Of a stretch of 64,000 nt of DNA, positions 49,421 to 61,255 are shown one piece after another. A program made the translations under genes and the position numbers. The stretch spans positions 60,133,355 through 60,197,354 of the forward strand of contig CM023457.1 in assembly GCA_013339765.2 (NCBI GenBank). The letters run 5' to 3'. How positions within the stretch are numbered: position 1 is the first letter of the stretch; every line of letters starts with the position of its first letter. The notes under the pieces were generated by a model that was not told where the DNA came from, ran no database searches, and saw only the letters and a program-made list of their open reading frames with translations. This DNA is from Haemaphysalis longicornis (lineage: Eukaryota > Arthropoda > Arachnida > Ixodida > Ixodidae).

Positions 49421-50939
49421 ATTGTGGAAATTAAATTTTCGCCCCAATTGTTTACTGAGCGGCTACTTTCCTAACTTTCGATCCCCAGGCACAACGCCAC
49501 TTTTGCCGCATACGGTGCGTGGGCCGCTGTGTCTCCCCAGGTATAGAGGTTGCACTCGGCAGCACACTGACGCCTTCCACCCACTCCGATACGATTATGC
49601 TCTCGTATCTCGCTGTGGGAGGAACAACCTTCGATGGGAAAACAATGGCGGGTCTGGATTGCTAGTGTGTTTCGACATTCCTAGCCGAACGCGAAAGCGT
49701 CGGCAAGAAAAGAAAGACGGCGCCAATGTGCGTATCAATAATTCTGTACCCGCTCTTATCTAATCGCGTATTCCCTGAACTTTTCGGTTCGCTTATCTTC
49801 ATTGTGTGCAAATGACTCTTCCTTGTAGCAGGTTTTCTGCGTGACCGCGCGTTGCTTCCGCTCGAAAGCTGCCACGCCTCAAGAATGTGCCTACCTGGTA
49901 TACCCCTTGCGCACCTGTCGTTTCACGTATGACGGACACAGATGTGCATTGCTTCTTCGCTCGAAGTGCCGTTTAGAAGGGGTAACCACATACGGCTATT
50001 TTGGAGAGCGTCGCGACAAGAGTGACCCAAACGTTTACAGTGTAGTTTAGGCTACAGCGATCAGCTGTCGCCCACGCTGCATAATACACTACCCCGGGCC
50101 CCTCCGTCGCAAACATTCCGCACAGGCAGAAACATATCTCGGAAGTCCCGAATGAAAGAAGGGCTAACACTGATATGGCAGTCCCGAGACTACGAAGCGG
50201 CACCTCAAGGATCCGATAATCTGACGAAGCCTTGAACATCGTCGACAGGACAATAGGTAGTGGTCGACGAACCCGTCTTCATTACAGCTCAATAAACGTT
50301 TCTTCCTCTTCCCCTCCTGCCGGCCTGCTGAACAGCTGAGTCATCCCTTAGCCTCTGTTCAGGCTGTTACGCCATCGGTGTAGGCCATTATTCGGATCCA
50401 GGGAATGAAATGGACGAGATTGGTAAAAACAGTAGCGGGGAGATAACAACGCCTTGCGGTACTCCGCAGTGGTTTCTGAAAGTCTGCGTTTCCTCAAGGC
50501 CCGAGTGTGCTCTGAATGTCCAATGTGTCAGAAATGGCCAGCACGAAATTTCGCATTAGTCCTCCCTGTGACGTCACAAGGGCAGTGCAAGAAGAATGCT
50601 GGTGTGTCCCCACTCTTTCCTGTGTTTTCCTCATTAGTTTACTTAATTATTTTCAGTCTGCGTTCAAATTGGCATGAATGTCATTTTGACGGGCAATGCA
50701 TTTCGAATGAACTGAATTTGTGGTTTATCTTCACCATGAAAGAAAGCGCGAAAAGAAAACTAGAACAAGGAGGGACGCTACGGACCACCTCAGAGCCCAG
50801 GAGTAGCTTGACTACAAGCTTAGACGCGTAAGACGTCAATCATAGATCGATTACAACTGAACGGCTATGTTGAACTGCTGGCGCCCTTGTGCCATCATAA
50901 ACAATGACATTTTTTATTTTCCTGTCATAATCATCACGC

Positions 50940-51042
50940 AAGCACACACACACAGACGCACACACACATACACACTCACGCACACGCACGCATGCACACA
51001 CACACAGACGCACACGCACACACACACGCACGCACACGCGCA
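50940..51042. repeat. (CA)n-rich microsatellite
   Basis: Imperfect CA array with ACGC and ACAG variants. Confidence 0.9.
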
Positions 51043-51171
51043 GATTCTGTCCTCCTTGTGAGGCGATATCTTGGCGAGCAGCGTTTACAAGGGCGATGTC
51101 CTAAACGCGCTATTAAAATTGGCCTTTTGGTCAGGAGAAGGAGGCGGGTTGAAACGGGGCCTAATTATTAA

Positions 51172-51678
51172 AGGGGTCATGAAGACAAAATGCAACCTTA
51201 TTTAATTTGAAAGAACTAGGCTTCAGTACCTCACTCAGCTCCATTCCAGCCACGAAAGACGTATTTAAACAGAAAAAAAAAACGGCGAGAAGTATTGAAA
51301 AACTTTCAAATTTTCCGCTGCAGTAGCGTGTTATGGGCACGAGTGACGTCATATTTGCTAGCACTAAAAGCATACTTTTTAGTGGGTTAGTTGTGAGTTA
51401 GCATTGTAGTGATGCGATCAAACGGAACCAGAGGCCCCCCTACCATCGTCCAGTCACGTGTCTTATAGGTTCGGTGGGCGACCGCCAATCGCACGAACAA
51501 GATTCTGTGACGTCCCGGAAAAGTTTCCGGAAAGCGGCGAGGGGGTCGCCCCTGCTTCATCTGTTCTCATGAATATCTCCATTATTTGTTCGAAGTTTGC
51601 CATAAAAGTGCTCTCACTGCTACCGGGGCACAGATGTCTTTCTAATGAACCAAACTTGCATTTTGTCTTCATGGCCCA
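51172..51678. mobile_element. TTAA-flanked MITE (AGGGGTCATGAAGAC ends)
   Basis: Left AGGGGTCATGAAGACAAAAT pairs with the right end, which reads ATTTTGTCTTCATGGCCC. TTAA lies at 51168-51171 and 51679-51682. The ends are related to the element at 44870-45978 (AGGAGCCATGAAGAG). Non-coding. Confidence 0.8.
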
Positions 51679-52369
51679 TTAAAACGCCGAAGCCATCTTA
51701 CGGGCCACCTCACCCATCGATGGAACATCCTGTTCTCAAGCCTGAAAGCGACAGCTACATGCTCACACGCACCCGTATTTACCTGTATTTACCCGTTCAA
51801 CGCTCACCTGTATTCGTGAGGTGACGAGAGACGCTAGCGGCTTGTTGACCGGCTGTTACAGTTCCCGACTCGCACCACGCGGGCACCACCACCGCTCTGT
51901 TGAGATTCCTCGTGTGTTCTCCACGGCCCGGTGTAACGGAATCGATCACGCCCCCCGAGAATCGCTATTGTTTCGCCACTGGCAGCGTATCTACGAGAGA
52001 TTCCACGTTCCTTTACTTCTTTTACGGTCGACGCGGTATGAGATAACCTGCTCCACACAGGCCGACCTCCCCCTTTCGGCCGTATCCTCGCGCGTGCGGC
52101 AGTAGATAACATTGTTCGCTTAGACGCCTCTCTTCCCTGGCCGGTGGGAGGTAATTATCAGCTCGAGAGTTCACCTGTGGTCGAGGGTAGTGTCAACTTC
52201 CCTGCCAGCTGTCCGAAGCGGGGGAGGGAAGTATCTGCGCGGTGGCGGTGGTCGCGCTTTCCGAGGACGGACGGAACTATGCACGTATTGTTCTGCGTGA
52301 CAACATGAACTCCTTCTCCTCTACGTAATCTGCGCATAAATACTAGTAATAGTAGTAGTAGTAGTAGTC

Positions 52370-52620
52370 AGGGTGTCAAACCGGTATTTTTTCGGTTTCG
52401 GTTCGGGTTCGGGTTTAAGCCTTTCGGGTTCGGTTCTGGAGCACCATTACGTTCCAGTTCGAACCAATTCGAACCAGGTTCAAACGGGTTCAAATGGGCT
52501 CGGGAAAAAAGCATGAGTGTTTTCTTCTGCTATTTTTTGTGCTGGGTTTTCGTTTCTCTGCCACGCCGTTATAAAAACAATCAATGTAGTTTTTTTTGTG
52601 GAAATGTTTTGTCTTCGCCA
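52370..52620. mobile_element. Partial element starting CAGGGTGTCA
   Basis: CAGGGTGTCAAACCGG leads into a CGGTTCGGGTT-rich stretch. A CAGGG start is typical of hAT ends, and a similar end in reverse orientation lies at 58250-58345. No partner end was found close by. Confidence 0.4.
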
Positions 52621-52626
52621 GCTTAA

Positions 52627-53029
52627 AGGAACCTTGCAACACTTTTTCCAACTTTTTTTTAAATCTTAAATGCTCGCAGGACGTAGTCAACCAACACATC
52701 CAGTACTTATATTAGGGGGTCGTCGTCAAGTGCCTCAATCAAAAATTACTGCTCTACGCCCATCAGATAACTTCGAAACTTGCTCAAAATGTTTCTTTCT
52801 CCTGAATTCCCGGTTTTGGCGTTCTTCGACCCCTGAAATTGCGTCATTACAGTGGTGTAGCGGATATTTACCGGCTTTCCCTAGCCACTTCGAGAAGAAA
52901 GTCACGAAATCAAAGCAGTAACGAAGGCGTATTCGCTGCGACGAATACATCACGCAGTCCCGCTCCGTGCTGGCTTCCAGACGAGAAGGAAGGAGTGAAA
53001 GCGGTTATGGGTAGTGTTCCAGAGTCCCT
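52627..53029. mobile_element. TTAA-flanked MITE (AGGAACCTTGCAACAC ends)
   Basis: Left AGGAACCTTGCAACACTTTT against the complement of the right end (AGGGACTCTGGAACACTACC). TTAA lies at 52623-52626 and 53030-53033. Terminal similarity is moderate, with a non-coding interior. Confidence 0.65.
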
Positions 53030-53033
53030 TTAA

Positions 53034-55080
53034 CCACAATCCACTGCAAAATGTTTTCTGTGGGAAGTTAACGGTTACAATGCTAACTGAAGCGAAATAA
53101 AAGGTTCGCAGGGACACTTAATGTGTGTGAATGAGAAAGTATAACTCTTTATGGCCGGAACTTTATTTTGAATACTTTAGGTTAGTTCATTTTTATATTT
53201 TAAGTTAATTTTACTCTTGGCTCATAAACCCGCAGTTTCATACCCTGTGGTTGCTTTCGTGAGGGAAAAAAAAAAAAAATTCGCTGACGATTACGATACT
53301 CGCTTATGTGAAATTTGAGTGCAGCGCGAACTGCTGTCTCCTCGGCGACGGCGCATAGCTGCGCGTCTCGGGAAGTGATCGCGTCATCAGCGAGCGCATG
53401 ACGGCACGCGCTATACTGTGTCGTTATCTCGTAGCTTGTGGCTGCCGGAGAGCATGCCTAGCGCGGTCTTGGCATTCGGCCCTCCCCCTCACACTTTCAC
53501 CATACTTCCATCCTCAGCTTTCCTGTTCACTCTATCTTCGGTGGCCTCTTCGTTCTCTCGGTTACAACGAAGCCGACGCTGAGGGAGTACGCGAAACCAC
53601 AGAAGTGGGCGCTTAAAGGGACACTGACGGGATTTGTAAACTATTGCGGGACTGCTACCGCAAATTGTAGTCCATAGTCCATAGGCCATGTTTCGACCAT
53701 TCTAAGCGCGTTTACGTGAATTTACTTAGTAGAAAAATCAATTCGAAAATGCTGTCCTCCTCTCTGCATCATCGCCCATTTTCGTGTGGTGTTTTCGTGT
53801 GACGTCAGGAGGAGATGACTTGGCTTGACTGAGATACTGCACGGCTCGCCTTATAGTCCGCCGGCCACCGACGGGTCGTCGCAATACATTTGCTTAGTTG
53901 AAACGAAGCCACGGTACGTTTGTGAATGGAAGAGTAGTGTTTTTCTTTACTTTGTTAGTTTGTACACTGTATCTAGCTCCGAGTCCGGGTCGCTCCACAC
54001 AAGCGCTGCACAAGCGCACATGCGACGCTTTCGCTGACAGGTACGCTTATAGGAAAATCTAAGGCCACTTGAAGGCGGGAGAAAAGTCAGCGAAGTCAAT
54101 ACAGGTACTTAGGAAATGAAATCAACTGGATCTTTTACCGTACAGCGTAAAACTAGGAGCACAGGAAGCACTTTTTTGCGCTGGGTGAATAAGCAGGGCA
54201 GTCAGCAGCCCGACCACACATCTGCGAACGCTTTTCCGTCTAAGAAATGCAATTGCTAGACGTGAGATATTGTGGAATTTTGGGGGACGCTTACTGCACG
54301 AGCGCTTTACAACAAATAGGCACATAAGCTGCTTGAAATGCTAAAGCTAAATGAAAGCTGTAAATTGGTTAAATGTTATATGCCTTATATTTCCGCCGCT
54401 GTCAACGCTCGCCCGTGGCCGAGTGGTCTGGGGTGCTCGCAAGTACGAACCCTCCCAGGTTTTTTTTTTTTTTTGTAAGTTGATTTTTTTCGCTTTCGGC
54501 CGATGTTTTCTATACTGAGTTCACCATTTTTGGGCCGTAACGTTCACTGCTCCACGAGCGAGTTCGCAGAACGCGCGCAGACTGACACTGACGCGCTAGC
54601 CAGTTCTTGTTGGCGTGCTGTTGCCATAAGCACCGACTGCTTGCGGGAAGTGGGCCCAGGCCAGAATCAGCAGACCCTTGGCCTGGTGCGAACACGCTTT
54701 TTACGATACGGGCATGAGTGAGGCAGGCTCCGAATATGGGGGAAAAGCGCATGGCATTTGAGCGTCTGCGGTGACGCGGAGGACGTTCATCCTCTGCGTA
54801 GGCCTCGGCTAGTGATTGCTACGATTCCAAGCGGTCATGGGAGGCTTATCTTAGGCATTTTACAGCCGACAACATGCCAGAAAGCGCGGTATGACGATTA
54901 TTGAGATATCGAGAATGCCCGTCCAACGATAACGTCGGATGTCAAGCATGTTGTTTTACAGAACCGAAACTGAAACTTGTTTGAATGCTAATCCTGGACA
55001 TCGTCCAATCACGGTGCATCTCCTCCCGTCGTCACAGCCTTTAGTATGGTGCGGCCGCAGACCGCGCATGGTAGTTTTAG
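53034..55080. other. Non-coding, repeat-like interval
   Basis: It contains a lone TTAAAGGGACACTGACGGGA end at 53613 (likely another TTAA MITE without a matching right end) and a tRNA-like A-box word (GTGGCCGAGTGGTC) near 54419. No gene seen. Confidence 0.35.
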
Positions 55081-55217
55081 ATGCGACTGCATCTCATTCA
55101 CTCGCCTTGCCCTGCATCCGGCGTCGTCGGCGTTGTCGTCGGCGTCCGCCCCTCCCCCATTCCTCCTCGCCGCGCCAGCTGCGCTCTCCGCCGCTCACCC
55201 CCTCTCCTCTCCGATAG

Positions 55218-55318
55218 CGAACACTGTCTCGCGAGGGGGATTGGATTGGATTCGATTGGCTTGGCTTGGATTGGTTTGGATTGGATTAAAGTGGATTGTG
55301 TTGGATTGCGTTGCGTAA
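55218..55318. repeat. Degenerate (GGATT)n repeat
   Basis: GGATT and GGCTT units for about 100 bp. Confidence 0.7.
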
Positions 55319-55319
55319 T

Positions 55320-57660
55320 AGCCGCGGCAGAGCGCACTGGCGCCGCGGGTCCCCTCACCGTTATGCGCGCTATAAACGCGGTGCTTGCGCCGCTCCGCTC
55401 CATCGTCCAGCAGCGTTCCTCCGCTGTCTCACGCTTCAACGCGAACCCCTATGCGTCGCACAACTACACAGGGGTTTCCCGCGAAGGGGGGTGGGAGTTT
55501 TGTTTTTTCTTCTTTCGCGCTTTCTAAAAACATTAACAACCTGATCGCCCGGTAAACGATGAAAAGTGTGTGTAATTTAAAGCCCGTCTACGCAGTGCAA
55601 GCAAAACCGGGAGCTTGACAAAATTCACTTCAGGTCCTTTAGAGCGCTGCAGCTCGTACAATATGGCTCTACGTAGCCGCTCGCTGTACCGGCCTAGTAA
55701 GAGAGTCTCACCCGCCTCGCCAACTAACAGGGAAGATGGCGCACCTACACTTGCAAATAATGCGTCAATACAGCCTGACATTTTTCTGGAAGTGTGCAAA
55801 GCATATGCGAGAGCCTTCGAGGCAGCATATTGTATTAACGAGTCAGCAGCTCCTTCAGAGATTGGCCGTCCGCACGCCCTGACCACCCTCGTCTCCCCGT
55901 TGCTGCGCTCTTCGCCTAATCTTCCTGGGCTCCCGTTGCCTCGCATCCTGTCAACAACTTCGATCCGTTCTCCACCATGTCTGGTCCATAGTCACCTGAG
56001 CTGCTTTCACCTACCACACCCCCCCCCCCCCCCTTTGCCCAACAGCCGCCGTGCCTCCAGTCGCATCCCAGAATCGTTTATGCTGCGCAGACAGGCTGGT
56101 AGTTACGGCAAGCGGCGCCTTTTTTCACGCAACTCCCAGGAAAAGAGCTTGCGCCCCCCTATTTCCTGACCATAATGATAGCAGCCGCAACTACACCAGC
56201 CACGACCAACCTCTTCCGACTTCAGCCCAAATTTCGATTCAAATAATTGGTGAGTTGTACGTTTCTACCATGTCAGAATAATGTGTCATTATTCTTCGCT
56301 CCATATGGGATGGGAAACCAGTAGTTATATGGTAGTAAAAGGGGGCACATACCAGAATTAGTTTGTTATCAGTTATTTTTTGCTTTTTTTCTAGCTCTAA
56401 GTTAAAAATTACCTACCATAAAAATTTGTGGTATTAGCTTAAAACTTATAGAATCTATAAGTGGCGGGGGTAATTTACGCCAAACTGGTTTGTAGCGTTT
56501 CATTTTGACTCCCATTCATTGAGGGCCTCAAGTGCACCCCCCCCTTCCAGGGGTGACCCTCGTACCAGTCCCTTAAGCGCGCACAGCTGGCTTGCTCGCG
56601 TCAACCACATCGCGCAAAAGCCTTTGACGACTTTCCCGAGCTAGTAACGCTGGGAAAGCCGAATGTACGCTCCTGAGGGTCGCAGTGCGAACGTGCTTAT
56701 TGATCGGCGGTATCCATGACGAGCTACCCTTTGGAAAAGTTCCCCGGTGCCTGCTGGAGTCTGTTACGATACCTTTGGCGCCGCTTTGGCTAAGCGCACG
56801 GGCTATCGCCGCTTCCTCGGGGGTGGGGTGGGGGGTGGGGGGTAGACGGGGGGGGGGGGGAGAGGTGTGTCCAGAGATTGAGATTTTGCACAAGGCTGCA
56901 AAACTGTAGCACAAAGCAAGAGAAGGTTTTGAAGAATTCTATCGGATTCTCTTCGCATATGAAATCAATTGATCGCTCCTCATTTTTTTCTTTCAGCTTA
57001 GTTGCTTCACACAGTCTTACCTCACATATAAACTTGTTGCTAAAACACTTCGATGAATATAAAATATGCCATAGGCAATTGTTTATTAACTTCCGTTAGA
57101 GATGTCAATCTTACGCTAGAAACAACATCGCACCCCAAAACGAGCACGAAGAAAGACATTTGGTAGCATTCAGGTGGTCGTCACATAACTTTCCGGGTAT
57201 TTCCTGCGAAAATAATTTTCCTGATTGGTCGAGAGGGAGAGCGCCGCAAAATTTACAAATACGAAGGATCCCAAAAAAATCGTAGTTGGAACGGCCCTCT
57301 AAACCACCTTAACCAACTCGCTAATTCATCTAACCCAAATTAATCAACACACCAATTACACTAATTCACATTAGCTCATAAACTCATGGCACTTATCCAC
57401 CCCAGCCTACCTGCATTAATCCGCATTAATCGACAATTTTCCATGCTCCGCTTAATTTTAATGTTTAGAAGATTGAATGTGACACAGAAATTCTGTCGCA
57501 TCTACTTTAAAAGTGGGAATCAGGAGGCCCCATTATTTTTTTTTATTCTCATGCTTTCTTAGAGCAGAAGAGGCACTGTACAAGAAAAAGTGCCTATGAT
57601 GTAGAGAACTGGGAGTGTTTGTGTCTCACTTCTGTTTGTACAGAACCGCCCATTAAAACT
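55320..57660. other. No supported gene
   Basis: Overlapping open frames occur on both strands around 55533-56169 but show no family motif and lie in GC-rich repeat-like sequence with long C and G runs. Confidence 0.35.
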
Positions 57661-57667
57661 ATTTGAT

Positions 57668-57826
57668 TGATTGTGGTTAGCGCGACGAAACGCAGGCGAT
57701 GAGGCGCGTAGTGGGGGTCCGGCTAATTTGACCACCGGGATCTTTAACGTGCGCCGAAATCTCGTACAGCGTTTTTTTGCCTCCATCAGAAATAGCGCCC
57801 CCGGCCGGGAATCGAACCCGCGGCCG
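57668..57826 (-). repeat. tRNA-derived SINE, copy 3 (truncated)
   Basis: GGGAATCGAACCCGC (B-box complement) and the GATCTTTAACGTGCGCCGAA body block match copies at 43.1 and 58.4 kb. The A-box end is missing. Confidence 0.65.
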
Positions 57827-58249
57827 ATTCAAACTAGAGTAAGTGGAAGACATAGATTTATCGTTGATGGTGTCCCCTGCAAGAGGGGGCAGGGATGCAT
57901 TGAAATTAACAACAAATTGAAAAGTTCACACAATATTAAACACCATGCAGATAGAAACCTTGCAGAATAATTCGATCATGATATGGTGCCTCGGAATATA
58001 CGTTCTAACTTAAATTATTCTAAATGCAAAAGAAAATTGGGGGAGATGGGCAGTGTCTAACGCAAAGTAAAGATATACGGTCAACTTTACATTTAAGTGA
58101 GGGTAATGAATAAGAAGAGGACCTGATGGGTTATTGTGGGACTACAGGCGATATGCAAAATATTTCGTGGTGCTGTCGGGCAAGCGGTAAAAATATATTC
58201 ATACGAAAGGTGCGGCACCATAATCGAAAACTGTAAACTGCAGTTTTGA

Positions 58250-58345
58250 AGCAAAAAATACGGTTCCGGCTCAGTTCCGGTTCCGAGCAAAATTCGTGTT
58301 CAGTTCCGGTTTTCGGTTCCGTTCCGGTTCCGGTGTGACACCCTG
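58250..58345. mobile_element. Partial element ending TGACACCCTG
   Basis: A GGTTCCGGTT-rich stretch closing in GACACCCTG, the mirror of the end at 52370. It could be the other end of a similar but separate hAT-like copy. Confidence 0.35.
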
Positions 58346-58355
58346 TTTGATTGTA

Positions 58356-58558
58356 GGGTTTAACGCGTCGACGCAACGCAGGCGATGAGGCGCGCCGTAG
58401 TGGAGGGCTCCAGATTAATTTTTACCACCTGGGGATCTTTAACGTGCGCCGAAATCTCGTGCATACTGGCGTTTTTGCTTTTCGCCTCCATCAGAAAAGC
58501 GTCCGCCGCGGCCTGGAATCGAACCGCGATTTTGTGCTCAGCAGCGCAACGCTCGACA
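58356..58558 (-). repeat. tRNA-derived SINE, copy 2
   Basis: GGTTTAACGCGTCGACGC through TTTCGCCTCCATCAGAAAAG to the tRNA-like GGAATCGAACC block. The A box is degraded. Confidence 0.7.
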
Positions 58559-58566
58559 CCCTGGCA

Positions 58567-58639
58567 GTCGTAGTAGTAGTAGTAGCAGCAGTAGTGGTGG
58601 TGGTGGTAGTGGTGGTGGTGGTGGTGGTGGTAGTAGTAT

Positions 58640-58692
<53 letters not shown>
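58567..58692. repeat. (GTA/GTG)n microsatellite
   Basis: Trinucleotide array with blocks of GTA, GTG and GCA. Confidence 0.95.
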
Positions 58693-58894
58693 TCCAGTGG
58701 CGTAGCCAGAAATATCCTGCAACGCCCCAACAAAATTTTGTTCATTTTTCGACTTTAATGTTCTGAAGCTTTTAATTATAGTAAATTCGATTTTGCAAAT
58801 AGCATTGGCATATAAATTGGGGTTTCCCCCGGAGGGACTCAGTAAATGCGTGGGCATAGAGGGTGGGGATTGCGTAACGTTAGTGTTTGGGAGT

Positions 58895-59155
58895 GGGGTA
58901 GTGAATGCGTGTCAGCAGCTTCTACGTAGTTTGTGAGTCAAGGATTAAGGCGCGTTCGTAGCCTTTAATTCGTGTCGTTTTGGCGCAGGGAAGAGCACCA
59001 GTACCTCGCGTTCCGCCCACGGTAGTGAATGCGTTGTATCAGCAGCTTCTTGACGTAGTTTGAATGAGTCAAGGATATAAGGCGCGTTCGTAGCCTTTAA
59101 TTGTGTGTCGGCTTTGTGGCGCAGTGGGAAGAGCACCATGTACTTTGCGTTCCGC
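58895..59155 (+). repeat. Tandem duplication, unit of about 125 to 135 bp
   Basis: Two copies carry GTAGTGAATGCGT, CAGCAGCTTCT, GGCGCGTTCGTAGCCTTTAA and a GCGCAG..GGAAGAGCACCA tRNA-like start. Copy 1 is shorter by many one- to four-base gaps. Confidence 0.75.
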
Positions 59156-59190
59156 CCGCAGGGTCCTGGGATCGAAACCAGGCGCCGGTA
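59104..59190 (+). repeat. tRNA-like unit (SINE head)
   Basis: TTTGTGGCGCAGTGGGAAGA (A-box-like) and GGTCCTGGGATCGAAACCAG (B-box-like) spaced as in a tRNA. Related to the unit at 18.4 kb. Not foldable as a normal tRNA in the anticodon arm. Confidence 0.55.
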
Positions 59191-59463
59191 AGTATTATTT
59201 TTTTATATAGTGTAGGGGGAGGGGTGCGGACCTGTTGTTGAGAGCGAGGAGGGTAGCGTGATGCGGGAGAGGAGGAGTGGGGGAGAGGGCGCACCTGCGC
59301 GCTGAGCTGTTGCGGACGCACGGCGGACGCTACATGTGAGTTAAAGAAATGCTCTGCATTTAAAAAATACCGGGCGATAGGAAGGGGGAGGGATGGATGC
59401 GGCGCTCGAACATTTCGGGGGGTCTTTTGACACCCCCCCCCCCCCCGAGTACTATTCGTAATA

Positions 59464-60057
59464 CAGTAAAAGCTCGTTAATTCGGATCTCGCGGGACGGG
59501 GAAAAATGTCCGAATTATCCGAATGCCGAATTAATAAATGAACAGGAAAAACAACATTAAAATCACATTGAAGAAGCATACCCTTTATTTGCTGAAGTAT
59601 TTTGTACTAGTCGTCTGCTTTTTCGCGCAGATTCCGGCTGACATTACAATTTTTCTTAACTCTTCCAAGTGGCCAACAGCACACAAACTGTCGGAACTGC
59701 TCAGGCAAACGTCCTCCAATATCAAAAGCGCCTCCGAGACTTCTCGTGAGGTGCGATGAGGTCGCGGCTGCACCTCCTCGCATGACTCTTCGTCAGAATC
59801 GTGGTTGATGACGATGGCGATGCCTCTCAAAGGTTTCTGTTTCACTCCAGTGGTTCCAGTGCTGCTAATTTACCACACTTTTGTGCAACGGCAGCCGTCA
59901 GCATTTGTCGCAATTAAGCGGTGCGGGGCCGAATTCTGACGAAATAATGATGGTTTGGTCCCATAGACTAACATGCGCTTTGGCGGGGACCAATAGAGCC
60001 GTCCGAATTATCCAAATTTCCGAATTAACGGGTGTCGAATTAACGAGCTTTTACTAG
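59464..60057 (-). mobile_element. pogo/Tigger-like element with residual transposase tail
   Basis: The ends read CAGTAAAAGCTCGTTAATTCG and its near complement at 60030-60057 (about 20 bp). Inside, an 86-codon minus-strand frame (59585-59845) with an acidic stretch (NHDSDEESCEE) and a helical part looks like the C-terminal tail of a Tigger-type transposase. About 594 bp, internally deleted. The family call rests on the terminal repeats and size. Confidence 0.5.
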
Positions 60058-60720
60058 TACTACATGGGAGTTCTTCGGAACAACAAACTTAAGCTCTGCT
60101 CGCGCTTCCCACGAATTGCAAAGGGCTATTGGAGGGCGCGGTCTGCATGGGACTATTCAAACTCCTTGAAAACGTTTTAGCCAAGAAGTAATTAATACAA
60201 GCCACCCTGAAGGGGTTGCGCAGCTGTGCGAAACGTAGCCTTAATTGACTCGGACGGGTAGTCTCACCTAACCTTGAACTTAACTGAAATGTGTTCAGAA
60301 TCAGTTGAGGTTGTGTGTTGTTTGGAAATCCGAAACGTGGAAGTACTTTCAGGGCGTCTCCTGTCGTCACCATCGCTTCATGTGGTCACGGTACTAAAAC
60401 ACCGGGACACTCGTTTTCAACGCCTCGCGCTAGAACGTAACGCGTACTAAAAGAACACACCGGGACACTCGCCTCGCGCAAGAACGTTTCATCTCCGTGG
60501 GCAAAAACGCGTACTTTTTTAAAAAGACACTCGTTTTCCAACGGCTCGCGCTAGAATGATTCGTGCTTCAAAGACAAGACATGTCTCCAGCAAAGCTGTG
60601 TACCTCTACCCCCCAACGGTTTCATCTCCGTGGGCAAAAAACGCCTAGTCGCCAACAAGGACCACTAAGCTACGCTCAGCAGTCATTCAGCTTACGCTAC
60701 ACTATGCTCAGCAGTAATTA

Positions 60721-60972
60721 GAGTTTTAGCAGTCGGTCTGTTCCATCGTGTACGTAGTTAACGTGTTTACCGGGACCCGTCTGGGCACTTGTGCAGCCGT
60801 CGCGGTGGGGGTAATAGTTCCGCGGGCCAGCCTTCGACATGTCTGCGCATTCGTCACTGTGGGGTGCGCCTCCCCGCCCTTCCTTCTCACCCTTCCTCGC
60901 GCGCAGGCACAGTCGGGGCCCGGTCAGTACGGCAACTACGTACACGACGGAACAGACGGACTGCTAAAACTC
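60721..60972. repeat. Inverted repeat with 63-bp arms inside the RTE remnant
   Basis: The left arm GAGTTTTAGCAGTCGGTCTG is the complement of the right arm at 60910-60972, with about 85% pairing by eye. The right arm is the reading-frame copy (NYVHDGTDGLLKL); the left encodes the same words on the minus strand. Confidence 0.8.
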
Positions 60973-61255
60973 TCTATTCAGGCATTGCGGAATCACGGTG
61001 TAGACGAGCTTTACGTAAGAATACTAGATGATATTTACAATAGATCCACAGCTGCCATCGTCCTACATAAGGAGAGCAGTAAAATACCGATAAGGAAGGG
61101 CGTCAGGCAAGGAGACACGATATCTCCGATGTTATTCGCAGCATGTTTACAAGAGTTATTCAGAACGTTGGATTGGAACAGGTGGGCGTACGGGTTAATG
61201 GAGAATACTTCCGTAACCTCAGATTTGCTGATGACGTCGCCTTGCTAAGTAACTC
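60905..61255 (+). mobile_element. RTE-type reverse transcriptase fragment
   Basis: It contains YVRILDDIYNRSTAAIVLHK, then KGVRQGDTISPMLFAACLQE and, after a one-base frame change near 61180, NGEYFRNLRFADDVALLS. These are the fingers, the GVRQGDTISP motif and the FADD catalytic motif of RTE-like LINEs. Both ends are truncated. Confidence 0.85.

Noticed and set aside
51834..52112. Minus-strand frame of about 90 codons
   Set aside because: Opposite-strand overlap with a similar plus frame, and no motif.
55533..56169. Overlapping long frames on both strands
   Set aside because: Opposite-strand shadows in GC-rich sequence with homopolymer runs; no motif in either.
52370..58345. One 6-kb hAT element between CAGGGTGTCA and TGACACCCTG
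   Set aside because: No matching 8-bp target duplication, diverged inner ends, and no transposase between them. More likely two separate fragments.
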